Shown one piece after another: positions 17,357 through 25,093 of a DNA stretch of 64,000 nucleotides. Each line of letters opens with the position of its first letter. Positions within the stretch are counted from its first letter, which is position 1. Source of the DNA: CAYXZR01 sp964470025. GTDB lineage: Bacteria > Patescibacteriota > Patescibacteriia > Buchananbacterales > UBA6539. Position numbers and translations under genes: made by a program. The stretch covers positions 1 to 64,000 of the forward strand of contig CAYXZR010000002.1 in assembly GCA_964470025.1 (NCBI GenBank), given 5' to 3'. Under the pieces are notes generated by a model. The model was not told the origin of the DNA, ran no database searches, and saw only the letters and a list, made by a program, of their open reading frames with translations.

Positions 17357-18970
17357 ATGAACTCTGTATCAAAAACAAAACTAAATAATACCCAGCTTAC
17401 CACAATCATTCAAGCACTGGTAGTAGAGCCGCCTAAAACAGCTAATCAACTCCAAGCCACCGAACGTCGGCAAGCTGGCATGTTTAAGCTACCTTCTCCA
17501 AGTAAGGCAGAGCTTTTATCTGTCTACACACACTTAGTTGAGCGCAACCAAATCAAGCCCCAACCAGGATTACGAAAGCTCTTAATCAAGCGAGCCGTCC
17601 GAACCCTCTCTGGAGTAACGGTAATTACAGTGTTAACGAAACCATTTCCCTGCCCTGGTAAGTGTGTGTACTGTCCGACTGAACGCGGCATGCCAAAAAG
17701 CTATCTCTCAAACGAACCAGCCGCGCAGCGGGCAGCACGCAATATGTTTGATCCGTACAAAATGGTTGCCAACCGAATCAAAGCGCTTGAAGCAAACGGA
17801 CACGAAGTTGATAAAATTGAGCTCATCGTTCTGGGTGGTACATGGTCATCATATGAAAAACATTATCAAACATCATTTATTCGAAAATGTTTTTACGCAG
17901 CAAACACCTACGCACAGCAACCACGTAATATCAAATCACTTGCTGAAGAACAAAAAATAAATGAAACTGCCAAGTACAAAATTATTGGCATCACGCTCGA
18001 AACTCGACCCGACCACATTAATGCCGAAGAAGTACGACGACTTCGGATGCTTGGCTGCACTCGCGTACAACTTGGTGTACAGCACACTGACGATGAGATC
18101 CTAGAATACATCAAACGTGGCGACACGCTCGAAAACGCCATCAACGCAACGCGGCTACTCAAAGAAGCAGCACTAAAAGTAGACCACCACTACATGCCTG
18201 ACTTGCCCGGCTCTACACCAGCAAAAGACTTAGCAATGTTTGAGTATCTTTTTAATTCTCAAGATCTACAACCAGATCAAATCAAAATCTATCCTTGCAT
18301 TGTTAATGAGCTTGCGCTACTCAATCGCTGGTATGAATCTGGAAAATACAAACCATACACTCCACAAGAATTACTTCAGTTACTACTCGACATCAAAAAA
18401 ATTATTCCACCTTACATCAGAGTTAATAGACTAATTCGAGATATTCCTGAAGAAAGTATTGTAGCCGGCAACAAAGTGACCAACTTACGACAGTACTTAC
18501 AAATCCTCTCTCATCAACAAGGCTGGAGCTGTCAGTGCATTCACTGTCGAGAAGTACGTAGTGATGCAGAAGGTGCTGATAAAGCAATATATGTCAACCG
18601 AACATACCGCGCATCTCAAGGCGAAGAACAGTTCTTAAGCTTTGAATCAGACGACAACCAAAAGCTATTTGGCTTCTTACGATTACGCTTCAATGACAAT
18701 CCAAATAATGTAGTATTCAAAGAACTAAAAGGCACAGCACTGGTACGAGAGCTTCACGTCTATGGGCAAATGAAGCCAGCTCGCGACACCGAACTAGAAA
18801 GCACAACACAGCACGTGGGGTTTGGAAAACAGCTCATGGAAAAAGCAGAAAAAATCGCACAAGAAAAAGGCTACAAAAAAATTGCCGTCATCTCTGGAAT
18901 CGGCGTACGAAACTACTACCGTAAACTAGGATACCACCTCGAAGGAACCTACATGGTAAAAACTATATAA
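17357..18970 (+). CDS. elp3: Elp3: tRNA uridine 5-carboxymethyl synthase (radical SAM plus GNAT)
   Basis: 537 aa from the ATG at 17357, close to the length of archaeal and bacterial Elp3. The radical SAM cluster is CPGKCVYC (C99, C103, C106), followed by NEPAAQRAARNMFDPYKM. The middle has GITLETRPDHINAEEVRRLRMLGCTRVQLGVQ. The C-terminal acetyl-CoA-binding domain shows VRELHVYGQM, HVGFGKQLMEKAEKIA and SGIGVRNYYRKLGYHLEGTYM. Elp3 adds a carboxymethyl group to U34 of certain tRNAs. Its start codon is two bases from that of the divergent Trm9-like gene. The open frame runs upstream to 17186 inside that gene and is not used. Confidence 0.95.
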   Translation: MNSVSKTKLNNTQLTTIIQALVVEPPKTANQLQATERRQAGMFKLPSPSKAELLSVYTHLVERNQIKPQPGLRKLLIKRAVRTLSGVTVITVLTKPFPCPGKCVYCPTERGMPKSYLSNEPAAQRAARNMFDPYKMVANRIKALEANGHEVDKIELIVLGGTWSSYEKHYQTSFIRKCFYAANTYAQQPRNIKSLAEEQKINETAKYKIIGITLETRPDHINAEEVRRLRMLGCTRVQLGVQHTDDEILEYIKRGDTLENAINATRLLKEAALKVDHHYMPDLPGSTPAKDLAMFEYLFNSQDLQPDQIKIYPCIVNELALLNRWYESGKYKPYTPQELLQLLLDIKKIIPPYIRVNRLIRDIPEESIVAGNKVTNLRQYLQILSHQQGWSCQCIHCREVRSDAEGADKAIYVNRTYRASQGEEQFLSFESDDNQKLFGFLRLRFNDNPNNVVFKELKGTALVRELHVYGQMKPARDTELESTTQHVGFGKQLMEKAEKIAQEKGYKKIAVISGIGVRNYYRKLGYHLEGTYMVKTI

Positions 18971-18995
18971 AAAAGCACTATCAACGATAGTGCTT
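18971..18995 (-). terminator. Terminator of the small zinc-ribbon gene
   Basis: AAGCACTATC-aac-GATAGTGCTT stem. The U run (TTTTTT) is on the minus-strand side, so it mainly ends the minus-strand transcript. Confidence 0.7.
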
Positions 18996-19017
18996 AAAGG
19001 AACAAGGATTTCCGAAA

Positions 19018-19212
19018 TCAGTTCGGTTTTTTTGGGTGGCGACCCCTACAATCAACGCAGATTTCATTACCTGCAAGCCTGTCAACAACGGGGAACACCA
19101 TATGGCATTGCGGACAGGCATTCGCTTGCGCCTTTTTGGAATTTTCCAGTGCTTGCGGGGAGAGTGGACGTATTTCAACGTCTCTCGGAACAGGAACTTC
19201 GGTAACAGCCAT
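19018..19212 (-). CDS. small zinc-ribbon protein, function unknown
   Basis: 64 aa. An N-terminal half without clear features (MAVTEVPVPRDVEIRPLSPQ) precedes one four-Cys site: CPQC near 33-36 and CVDC near 52-55. The sequence ends RGRHPKKPN. GGAAGG lies eight bases before the ATG. A good promoter (TTGATT, 17 bases, TATAGT at 19263-19291) and a terminator on the other side frame it as a single-gene unit. Several overlapping frames on both strands here lack such signals. It may bind nucleic acid or act as a protein adaptor; this is not decidable. Confidence 0.72.
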   Translation of the reverse strand: MAVTEVPVPRDVEIRPLSPQALENSKKAQANACPQCHMVFPVVDRLAGNEICVDCRGRHPKKPN

Positions 19213-19262
19213 CTCAAAAACCTTCCATCATAGAAAATACGCCAAATATGTGCGTAAGCAGT

Positions 19263-19291
19263 ACTATACTATAATTATTAAAAAAAATCAA
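19263..19291 (-). promoter_or_regulatory. Promoter of the small zinc-ribbon gene
   Basis: Minus strand TTGATT (19286-19291), 17 bases, TATAGT (19263-19268). Confidence 0.65.
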
Positions 19292-19320
19292 GATAAAAGC
19301 CCACCAGACACCTAGTGGGC
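19291..19320 (-). terminator. Terminator after the two tiny minus-strand genes
   Basis: Minus strand GCCCAC and GTGGGC (19299-19304 with 19315-19320) followed by TTTT. Confidence 0.65.
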
Positions 19321-19353
19321 AAAAAAGAAAGGGTTAGGTTTTCTCGCAAGAGT

Positions 19354-19452
19354 TTATCTTGTTCTATCAAAAGACAGAAACACCTTAATGAGAAAGACTA
19401 AGCTTAAAATAAGCAATAACAAGCCTCCGAGAGCAAGGAACAAAATGTTCAT
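19354..19452 (-). CDS. 32-aa single-pass membrane peptide
   Basis: MNILFLALGGLLLL starts an almost wholly hydrophobic helix, and the peptide ends in KVFLSFDRTR. AAGGAGAC lies about eight bases before the ATG, an unusually good ribosome site for this window. Too short for automatic gene calling. A terminator follows. Positive residues at the C-terminus suggest an outside-to-inside helix. Function unknown; candidates are a regulatory micropeptide or a toxin-like peptide. Confidence 0.5.
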   Translation of the reverse strand: MNILFLALGGLLLLILSLVFLIKVFLSFDRTR

Positions 19453-19578
19453 GGTTTTACGTCTCCTTGATCGGCGTAATCTAAATAAAACCTGTGTGCC
19501 TAGAACAATAGCACAAAATACTAAAAAAACAAATAAAAAATCACTAGTTTCCTAGTGATAAAAGATCAATGATCAACA

Positions 19579-19731
19579 TTATTTCTTACCGCGACGCTTG
19601 CCGCTATTTGTCTGGGGCTTTCCCTTGTCGTCTTTATCTTTTTTCTTCTTCTTGCCACAGTTCTTGCCTGGGCCGCCATATTCAAGCTTACTCTCCGCCT
19701 TCGGACTTCGCGTGTAAGCACCATGAGACAT
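19579..19731 (-). CDS. 50-aa Lys/Gly-rich hydrophilic protein
   Basis: MSHGAYTRSPKAESKLEYGG is followed by PGKNCGKKKKKDKDD and ends SGKRRGKK. It is strongly basic and probably disordered. GAGGTG lies seven bases before the ATG. The overlapping 78-codon frame in the same region is a shadow. It lies 126 bases upstream of the 32-aa membrane peptide on the same strand, and the two may share a transcript. No domain is recognised. Confidence 0.55.
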   Translation of the reverse strand: MSHGAYTRSPKAESKLEYGGPGKNCGKKKKKDKDDKGKPQTNSGKRRGKK

Positions 19732-19862
19732 AATAATGCACCTCGTTGTAAAAGTTGATTATTGAGCCTAGAAAGGCTACAATAGACATACTTTAAGCTC
19801 AAAAGCGCAAACTGTCAACCTATGATTTTTGAGACACTCGAATTCAAATAATCTTTACCTTC

Positions 19863-19892
19863 TCACACGATTAATATTATATCGTGTAGTTT
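19863..19892 (+). promoter_or_regulatory. Inverted repeat upstream of glyA
   Basis: ACACGAT and ATCGTGT are separated by nine AT-rich bases and followed by agTTTTT, about 35 bases before the glyA start. It could be an operator or a weak attenuator. Confidence 0.35.
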
Positions 19893-19921
19893 TTGTAACG
19901 ATTATTATTAACTTTACACCC

Positions 19922-21220
19922 ATGCGATTCAACAATATTACCAATCATGATCCAGCCATCGCCGAACTAATCAAAAATGAAATAGATCGACAGAAAAAAG
20001 GCATGGAATTAATCCCTTCAGAGAATTACGTTTCCGCCGCAGTACTCGAAGCACTTGGCTCAGAGTTTACCAATAAATACTCAGAAGGTTACCCAGGTAA
20101 ACGCTACTATGGCGGTCAGCAGTTCACCGATCCACTCGAGCAGTTGGCGATTGACCGCGCCAAGCAACTCTTCAACTGTGACCACGCCAATGTCCAGCCA
20201 CATAGTGGTGCTCCAGCTAACATCGGCGTCTACTTTGCTTGGTTGCAGCCAGGTGACACTGTCCTTGGCATGGACCTATCACACGGCGGACATCTCACTC
20301 ACGGGCATCCAGTGACCTACATGTCAAAAATTTTCAACTTCATTCGATACAAAATCAAAGATGTTGAAACTGGAGAAATTGACTACGATCAACTACGCGA
20401 CATGGCACTCAAGCACAAGCCAAAGATAATTCTTGCAGGCTTCTCAGCTTTTCCGCGTGAATATGATTATCAAAAATTTGCTGACATCGCCAACGAAGTT
20501 GGCGCAGTAGCTATGGCCGACATGGCACACATCGCTGGACTTATCGCCGGCGGCGTTGCAAAAAATCCTTTTGACTATGGATTCCATATTGTTACTACCA
20601 CAACCCATAAAACACTTCGTGGTCCACGAGGTGGATTAATCCTCTCTCAAGGAAAAGTTGGCAACCCTCTCAAAAAACCTGAGCACACTATTGAAAACCT
20701 CCCAACTATTATTGACCGTTCAATCTTCCCAGGACTTCAAGGTGGGCCTCATATGAATACCGTAGCAGCAAAAGCAGTAGCATTTCACGAAGCACTACAG
20801 CCAGAATTTAAAACCTACGCCAAGCAAATAGTAACAAACGCAAAGGTTCTCGCTGATGAACTTATGAAGCTTGATTGCAAACTCATTACTAATGGCACTG
20901 ATAATCATCTTATCCTATTAGACACTGTTACCTCTTTTGATGCGACTGGCGACGTGGTAGAAAAAGTACTCGACAGCATACATATTACGCTCAACAAAAA
21001 TGCCATCCCAGATGATACCAATCCGCCATACACTCCATCCGGTGTACGACTAGGCACTCCAGCAATCACCACGCGAGGTATGGGTGAAGAAGAGATGCGA
21101 CAAATCGCACAATGGATGGTAACTGCAGTAAAAGAAAGAAATAATGAGCAAAAAATTAATGAACTACGCGACGAAGTAGAGAAGCTATGTACTCGCTTCC
21201 CTATCCCGAGTGAACAATAG
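19922..21220 (+). CDS. glyA: Serine hydroxymethyltransferase
   Basis: 432 aa PLP enzyme that converts serine to glycine and charges tetrahydrofolate with a one-carbon unit. The start MRFNNITNHDPAIAELIKNE is preferred over the longer frame. LIPSENYVS, the YPGKRYYGG block and the PLP lysine in TTTTHKTLRGPRGG are all present. The gene ends with TAG and folD starts two bases later, so the two folate genes form an operon that supplies methylene- and formyl-tetrahydrofolate. Confidence 0.97.
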   Translation: MRFNNITNHDPAIAELIKNEIDRQKKGMELIPSENYVSAAVLEALGSEFTNKYSEGYPGKRYYGGQQFTDPLEQLAIDRAKQLFNCDHANVQPHSGAPANIGVYFAWLQPGDTVLGMDLSHGGHLTHGHPVTYMSKIFNFIRYKIKDVETGEIDYDQLRDMALKHKPKIILAGFSAFPREYDYQKFADIANEVGAVAMADMAHIAGLIAGGVAKNPFDYGFHIVTTTTHKTLRGPRGGLILSQGKVGNPLKKPEHTIENLPTIIDRSIFPGLQGGPHMNTVAAKAVAFHEALQPEFKTYAKQIVTNAKVLADELMKLDCKLITNGTDNHLILLDTVTSFDATGDVVEKVLDSIHITLNKNAIPDDTNPPYTPSGVRLGTPAITTRGMGEEEMRQIAQWMVTAVKERNNEQKINELRDEVEKLCTRFPIPSEQ

Positions 21221-21222
21221 AT

Positions 21223-22086
21223 ATGACAAAAAAAACAGCAAAACTGATTGATGGAAAAAAACTCAGCAATATCATCCTTGATGAGCTTAAGAAAAAAATT
21301 GATGACTTACCACGCAGACCTGGTCTTGCCGTAGTATTAGTTGGCACCGACAAGGCTTCTCAGTTATATGTAAAAAACAAAAAGAAAGCCTGTGAAAGTG
21401 TGGGAATAGAATTTCACGAATACATCGTAAATGAAGAATTCATTCCAGGCGCCACGCAGGATGATGTATTGCAAGCAATCACCTGGCTTAATAACGATGA
21501 CTCAATTGACGGAATCATTATTCAACTGCCCGTGCCAGATGGGTTTGACGCTGCTACACTCATAGATACGATCAACCCAGAAAAAGATGTTGATGGTTTT
21601 CATGATCAAAACAGAAAAGAATTTCTAAAAGGAGAGCATCACTTAACTCCCCCGCTTATTGATGCAATTAACATATGTCTTCAAGCAACAGAACAGCCAC
21701 TTGAAGATAAACAAATCATAGTGGTATCAAAAAACCGAATCTTTAGCGAACCTCTAGTGAAATCTCTTGAGAAAAAAAATCTCAATGTTACATCTGTACA
21801 CCCCGATGACGCCAATGCTCCAAAAACTATTGCCTCTGCTGATTGCATCATCTCGATCACCGGCCGACCCGGATCAATCAACAAAGATATGATTAAATCT
21901 AGCGCTATTGTAATTGACGCCGGCACAACACTTACCAAAGACGGGAAAATCATCGGCGACACAGATCCAAGTGTTGCCGAAGTTGCAAGCTGGTATACCC
22001 CAGTACCTGGCGGTGTCGGACCACTCACTGTAGCTATGCTACTCAAAAATGTTTTTGACCTTGCAGCAAAAAAACAAAACAACTAA
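21223..22086 (+). CDS. folD: Methylenetetrahydrofolate dehydrogenase/cyclohydrolase
   Basis: 287 aa bifunctional enzyme. The catalytic Tyr and Lys are in SQLYVKNKKKAC. GIIIQLPVPDGF and the NADP-binding domain (IIVVSKNRIFSEPLVKSLEK, VIDAGT, PVPGGVGPLTVAMLLKN) follow. It oxidises methylene-THF to formyl-THF. The usual VVGRS of the dinucleotide loop reads VVSKNRIF here, a noticeable change at the NADP phosphate site. It is convergent with and directly abuts fxsA, with no spacer. Confidence 0.95.
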   Translation: MTKKTAKLIDGKKLSNIILDELKKKIDDLPRRPGLAVVLVGTDKASQLYVKNKKKACESVGIEFHEYIVNEEFIPGATQDDVLQAITWLNNDDSIDGIIIQLPVPDGFDAATLIDTINPEKDVDGFHDQNRKEFLKGEHHLTPPLIDAINICLQATEQPLEDKQIIVVSKNRIFSEPLVKSLEKKNLNVTSVHPDDANAPKTIASADCIISITGRPGSINKDMIKSSAIVIDAGTTLTKDGKIIGDTDPSVAEVASWYTPVPGGVGPLTVAMLLKNVFDLAAKKQNN

Positions 22087-22518
22087 CTACTTGGTAAAAC
22101 GAGCAGTAAGTCGCTGTTGAACATAGCCTCGAATCAAATGCCGAGTCACCGGAACAATACAAAGCAAGCCAAATACATCAGTGATAACACCCGGAGTCAT
22201 TAACACTACTCCTCCAAAGAGGATCAATAAACCATCAATTATTCCATCTTTTGGAATCTCTCGCCGTGCGAGTGACCGCTGAAACTCTAGCCAAACCCGA
22301 GCACCTTCAGCCTTCATTAGAAAAGCACCAAGCACCCCAGTAACAATAACCAAAAGAATTGTTTCTAAACTACCAATCACTGAACCAATCCGAATAAGCA
22401 GCCATAGCTCAAAAAGCGGCACAATAATAAATAATGCAGCAAGTTTACCAAACCAGCCACCATTAGATGACTTAAACTTACCTTCATTATTAAAATTTGA
22501 ATACATTACCATTTTCAT
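22087..22518 (-). CDS. fxsA: FxsA family membrane protein
   Basis: 143 aa. The FxsA core is FIIVPLFELWLLIRIGSVIGSLETI, then GAFLMKAEG, then GVVLMTPGVITDVFGLLCIVP, with three to four membrane helices. The family is conserved, but its biochemical role is unclear beyond its link to F exclusion of phage T7 in E. coli. It abuts folD tail to tail. Its start region overlaps the upstream region of divergent ychF. Confidence 0.9.
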   Translation of the reverse strand: MKMVMYSNFNNEGKFKSSNGGWFGKLAALFIIVPLFELWLLIRIGSVIGSLETILLVIVTGVLGAFLMKAEGARVWLEFQRSLARREIPKDGIIDGLLILFGGVVLMTPGVITDVFGLLCIVPVTRHLIRGYVQQRLTARFTK

Positions 22519-22547
22519 ACAGTAAGTCTACAATACCAAAGAGTGCC

Positions 22548-22576
22548 TTGCAAAACAAGCATGTTTCAGCTACACT
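22548..22576 (+). promoter_or_regulatory. ychF promoter
   Basis: TTGCAA (22548-22553), 17-base spacer, TACACT (22571-22576). The predicted start near 22583 falls after the ATG at 22581 and supports the ATG at 22596. Confidence 0.6.
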
Positions 22577-22595
22577 AGCCATGAATTATACATCT

Positions 22596-23645
22596 ATGTC
22601 ATTTTCTATCGGAATCGTCGGCCTACCAAATGTCGGCAAATCAACCCTATTTAAGGCATTAACTAAAAAACAAGTTGATGCTCAAAACTACCCTTTCTGC
22701 ACTATCGACCCAAATGTCGGTACGGTTGCTGTGCCTGATACTCGGCTGGATCAATTAGCCCAGCTCAATAAATCAGAAAAGACAATCTACACCACCATTG
22801 AATTTGTAGATATTGCCGGTCTTGTTGAAGGCGCTCATAAAGGTGAAGGTCTTGGTAATAAATTTTTACAAAACATCCGAGAAGTTGACGCTATCGCCCA
22901 AGTACTTCGTGAATTTAAAGATGACAACATTATTCATGTTGCTGGAAAAGTTGATTCTGAATCAGACAAAGAAACTATTAACACTGAACTCATGTATGCT
23001 GACCTTCAGCAACTTGAAGCAGCCAAAGACCGTCTAACTAAAAAAGCAAAAGGTAATGACAAGGAAGCAAAAGCAACACTTGAGGTGGTTGAAAAAATCC
23101 TTCCAGCACTCGAGGCTGGCAAACCCGCTCGAGAAATTGAGCTTTCAGAAGATGAAGAGTTGTTAATCAAAAGCTTCAACTTACTTACCAAAAAACCAAT
23201 GCTATACGTACTCAATGTTGATGAAGACAAGGTACTTGAAGAAAGTGACTTTATTACCGTATCAGCAAAAATCGAGGCAGAATTATCTGAGCTGTCTACC
23301 GAAGAAGCAAAAGAATACTTAGCTGAAATCGGGATTAAGCAATCTGGGCTTGATAAATTAATTCAAGAATCATACAAACTATTAGACCTCATCACCTTTT
23401 TTACCTCAGGTCCAAAAGAGACACGAGCCTGGACTATACAGCGTGACTCTACCGCCCCAGAAGCTGCTGGTGAAATTCACACAGACTTTCAAAAAGGCTT
23501 CATTAAAGCCGATATTATCAACTGGAAAGATCTTGTAGACTCAGGCAGTGAAACTGCTGCAAAAGAAAAAGGCCTTCTACGACAAGAAGGCAAAGAATAC
23601 ATCATGCAAGACGGTGATACCTGCCATTTCCGCTTTAATGTATAA
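22596..23645 (+). CDS. ychF: Redox-regulated ATPase/GTPase YchF (Obg family)
   Basis: 349 aa. The start MSFSIGIVGLPNVGKSTLFKAL is chosen because the promoter places the mRNA start after the more upstream ATGs. The P-loop GLPNVGKST, FVDIAGLVEGAHKGEGLGNKFL and the C-terminal TGS domain (FFTSGPKETRAWTI, ending CHFRFNV) are complete. YchF binds ATP rather than GTP and associates with ribosomes in stress and translation control. Confidence 0.96.
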   Translation: MSFSIGIVGLPNVGKSTLFKALTKKQVDAQNYPFCTIDPNVGTVAVPDTRLDQLAQLNKSEKTIYTTIEFVDIAGLVEGAHKGEGLGNKFLQNIREVDAIAQVLREFKDDNIIHVAGKVDSESDKETINTELMYADLQQLEAAKDRLTKKAKGNDKEAKATLEVVEKILPALEAGKPAREIELSEDEELLIKSFNLLTKKPMLYVLNVDEDKVLEESDFITVSAKIEAELSELSTEEAKEYLAEIGIKQSGLDKLIQESYKLLDLITFFTSGPKETRAWTIQRDSTAPEAAGEIHTDFQKGFIKADIINWKDLVDSGSETAAKEKGLLRQEGKEYIMQDGDTCHFRFNV

Positions 23646-23650
23646 TATGA

Positions 23651-23898
23651 TATAGTGATCTTGATAAGAGCATCTTATCAAACAACTTCATTTAAGGAGT
23701 TCCAAGGATCATGCACAAAAAACACCGCACCAAACAAGACTACAGAACAGAAAGGTGGTGATCCAAATCTCCTCTCCGGCGATTGCCTGAAAAAGGCACC
23801 GACCTAAAGTCGTGGTCAAAGCCGGTTCAGCTCATTAGACAAGCTGAAAATCCCATTATAGAAGAGCTGCCCAGAGCGTGTTTACACGCTCTTTTTTA
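23651..23898 (+). ncRNA. candidate structured RNA with a 16-codon ORF, ended by a terminator
   Basis: A perfect 9-bp inverted repeat TTGATAAGA-gca-TCTTATCAA lies at 23661-23681. A good ribosome site (AAGGAG) and a short ORF at 23711-23761 (MHKKHRTKQDYRTERW) follow. Next is a three-way element closed by CCGGC/GCCGG (23776-23780 with 23821-23825). It encloses TGCCT-gaaaa-AGGCA (23784-23798) and CGAC-ctaaa-GTCG (23800-23812). A 7-bp hairpin TTCAGCT/AGCTGAA (23826-23848) comes next. The terminator AGAGCGTG/CACGCTCT plus T6 ends at 23898. The unit lies between convergent genes, so it does not control a downstream gene. Family unknown. Confidence 0.5.
23711..23761 (+). CDS. possible 16-aa basic peptide
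   Basis: ATG to TGA encodes MHKKHRTKQDYRTERW. AAGGAG is 11 bases upstream. It is embedded in the RNA element above and could be its coding part. No homology is recognised. Confidence 0.3.
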   Translation: MHKKHRTKQDYRTERW

Positions 23899-25000
23899 TT
23901 TTCCACTTACCTATGTAGCGTTGTGCCTTATGATCATCACGAGCAAAGACCCAATCATCTTTTGACAACTGCTCAAACCCCAGTGATTCAATTTTTCTAA
24001 AAATTGGTAATTGTAAAATTTCTCTTTTATAAACAAACTGCGGCACAATCATAACAATAACACCGTCATCTTTCAACACAGTTTTAAATTGCTCAAAAGT
24101 AGCAATAAACAAATCAGTTAACTGCTCAATATTTTTCTGAATTTCTGCCCGAGACTCATTGCCTTTAAGTGGCGGACCAAGATACGGTTCACTAACAATT
24201 GCATCAACTGAATGCTGCGCACAATTTGTGTTCAATTCCCGTACATCCCCTAGTGAAACATTCGGCATAATAATTTCGCTCTCAACAAATTCTTTCTGCA
24301 GCCATTCTAGATTTTTTTTGCTATCGTCAACTGCTTTTTGTGAAACATCAAATCCAGACACATTTTTAAATCCCATCAAGACAGCTTCTTGCAACATCGT
24401 TCCTGATCCACAAAAAGGATCTACAATTACTGCATTAAAAGGTTTTTCAGATAAATTAAGCATAATTTGTGCAAGCTTAGGAGGCATCGAACCAGATAGC
24501 ATATCTCGCTCTGGTCTACCAAAATCACGCTTACTATAAGCTCGAAAATCCTGCACCGCCTGTGTTACTGCCAGTAGTGAGTCATCAATAACGACAAAAT
24601 CTTGAACTTTATTTTTTGTAATAATAACAGATGACAGTGCCTTCTGCTGACTTGTTACCAACCGTGAGGAAACACCATCTTGACGCAGTAAAGCCTTCAC
24701 TTCCATGCCAAGTGATTTACGTGCAGCAGTGCGACCATAAAAACTTATACCAAACTTCACTTTACCAGTTGCATGTGCAAGATGCTCTGCAATCACTGAA
24801 GGAGTAACATCGTCACCAATTACTTGAGCAATTTTAATAGTACCGCCCATGCGGTTAAGTATAGCCTCACAATCAATTGGAGCAGACTCTATAACACAGT
24901 ACTCAGAGGTACTCTTAAGCAGCGTGGCACCTGGCACCACTGCCATGACTTCATCTGTAGAAAGCTCGGGATGCGAGCCAATAATAAATACATATTGCAT
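23882..25000 (-). CDS. Trm11/TrmN-like RNA (guanine-N2) methyltransferase
   Basis: 372 aa. The N-terminal ~160 residues are divergent but THUMP-like in position. RDFGRPERDMLSGSMPPKLAQIMLNL leads into the SAM motif VDPFCGSGTMLQEA (about 193-206). The catalytic block reads SEPYLGPP in place of the usual DPPYG, as in Trm11-type enzymes. It probably methylates a tRNA guanine such as position 10. TGCTATACT eight bases before the ATG suggests a leaderless transcript. The 3' end overlaps the terminator hairpin of the RNA candidate on the other strand. Confidence 0.82.
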   Translation of the reverse strand: MQYVFIIGSHPELSTDEVMAVVPGATLLKSTSEYCVIESAPIDCEAILNRMGGTIKIAQVIGDDVTPSVIAEHLAHATGKVKFGISFYGRTAARKSLGMEVKALLRQDGVSSRLVTSQQKALSSVIITKNKVQDFVVIDDSLLAVTQAVQDFRAYSKRDFGRPERDMLSGSMPPKLAQIMLNLSEKPFNAVIVDPFCGSGTMLQEAVLMGFKNVSGFDVSQKAVDDSKKNLEWLQKEFVESEIIMPNVSLGDVRELNTNCAQHSVDAIVSEPYLGPPLKGNESRAEIQKNIEQLTDLFIATFEQFKTVLKDDGVIVMIVPQFVYKREILQLPIFRKIESLGFEQLSKDDWVFARDDHKAQRYIGKWKIKKSV

Positions 25001-25008
25001 ACTTCAAA

Positions 25009-25017
25009 AGTATAGCA
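25009..25017 (-). promoter_or_regulatory. extended -10 promoter (leaderless) of the Trm11-like gene
   Basis: Minus-strand TGCTATACT, hexamer 25009-25014, eight bases before the ATG at 25000. Same motif as at murL-murD. Confidence 0.55.
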
Positions 25018-25093
25018 TAAAAGGAGTAAATGCAAAGAAAAAGACCGTTACTCATAATGAGTAACGGTCATAGGGGTTGCTAAAGAGCGATTA

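Noticed and set aside
19566..19802. 78-codon frame over the Lys-rich small protein
   Set aside because: No ribosome site and implausible composition; the 50-aa frame with GAGGTG before its ATG is better.
23660..23761. A third T-box (AAAGGTGGTGATCC)
   Set aside because: The resemblance is short. There is no specifier loop, no competing terminator pair and no downstream gene on that strand.
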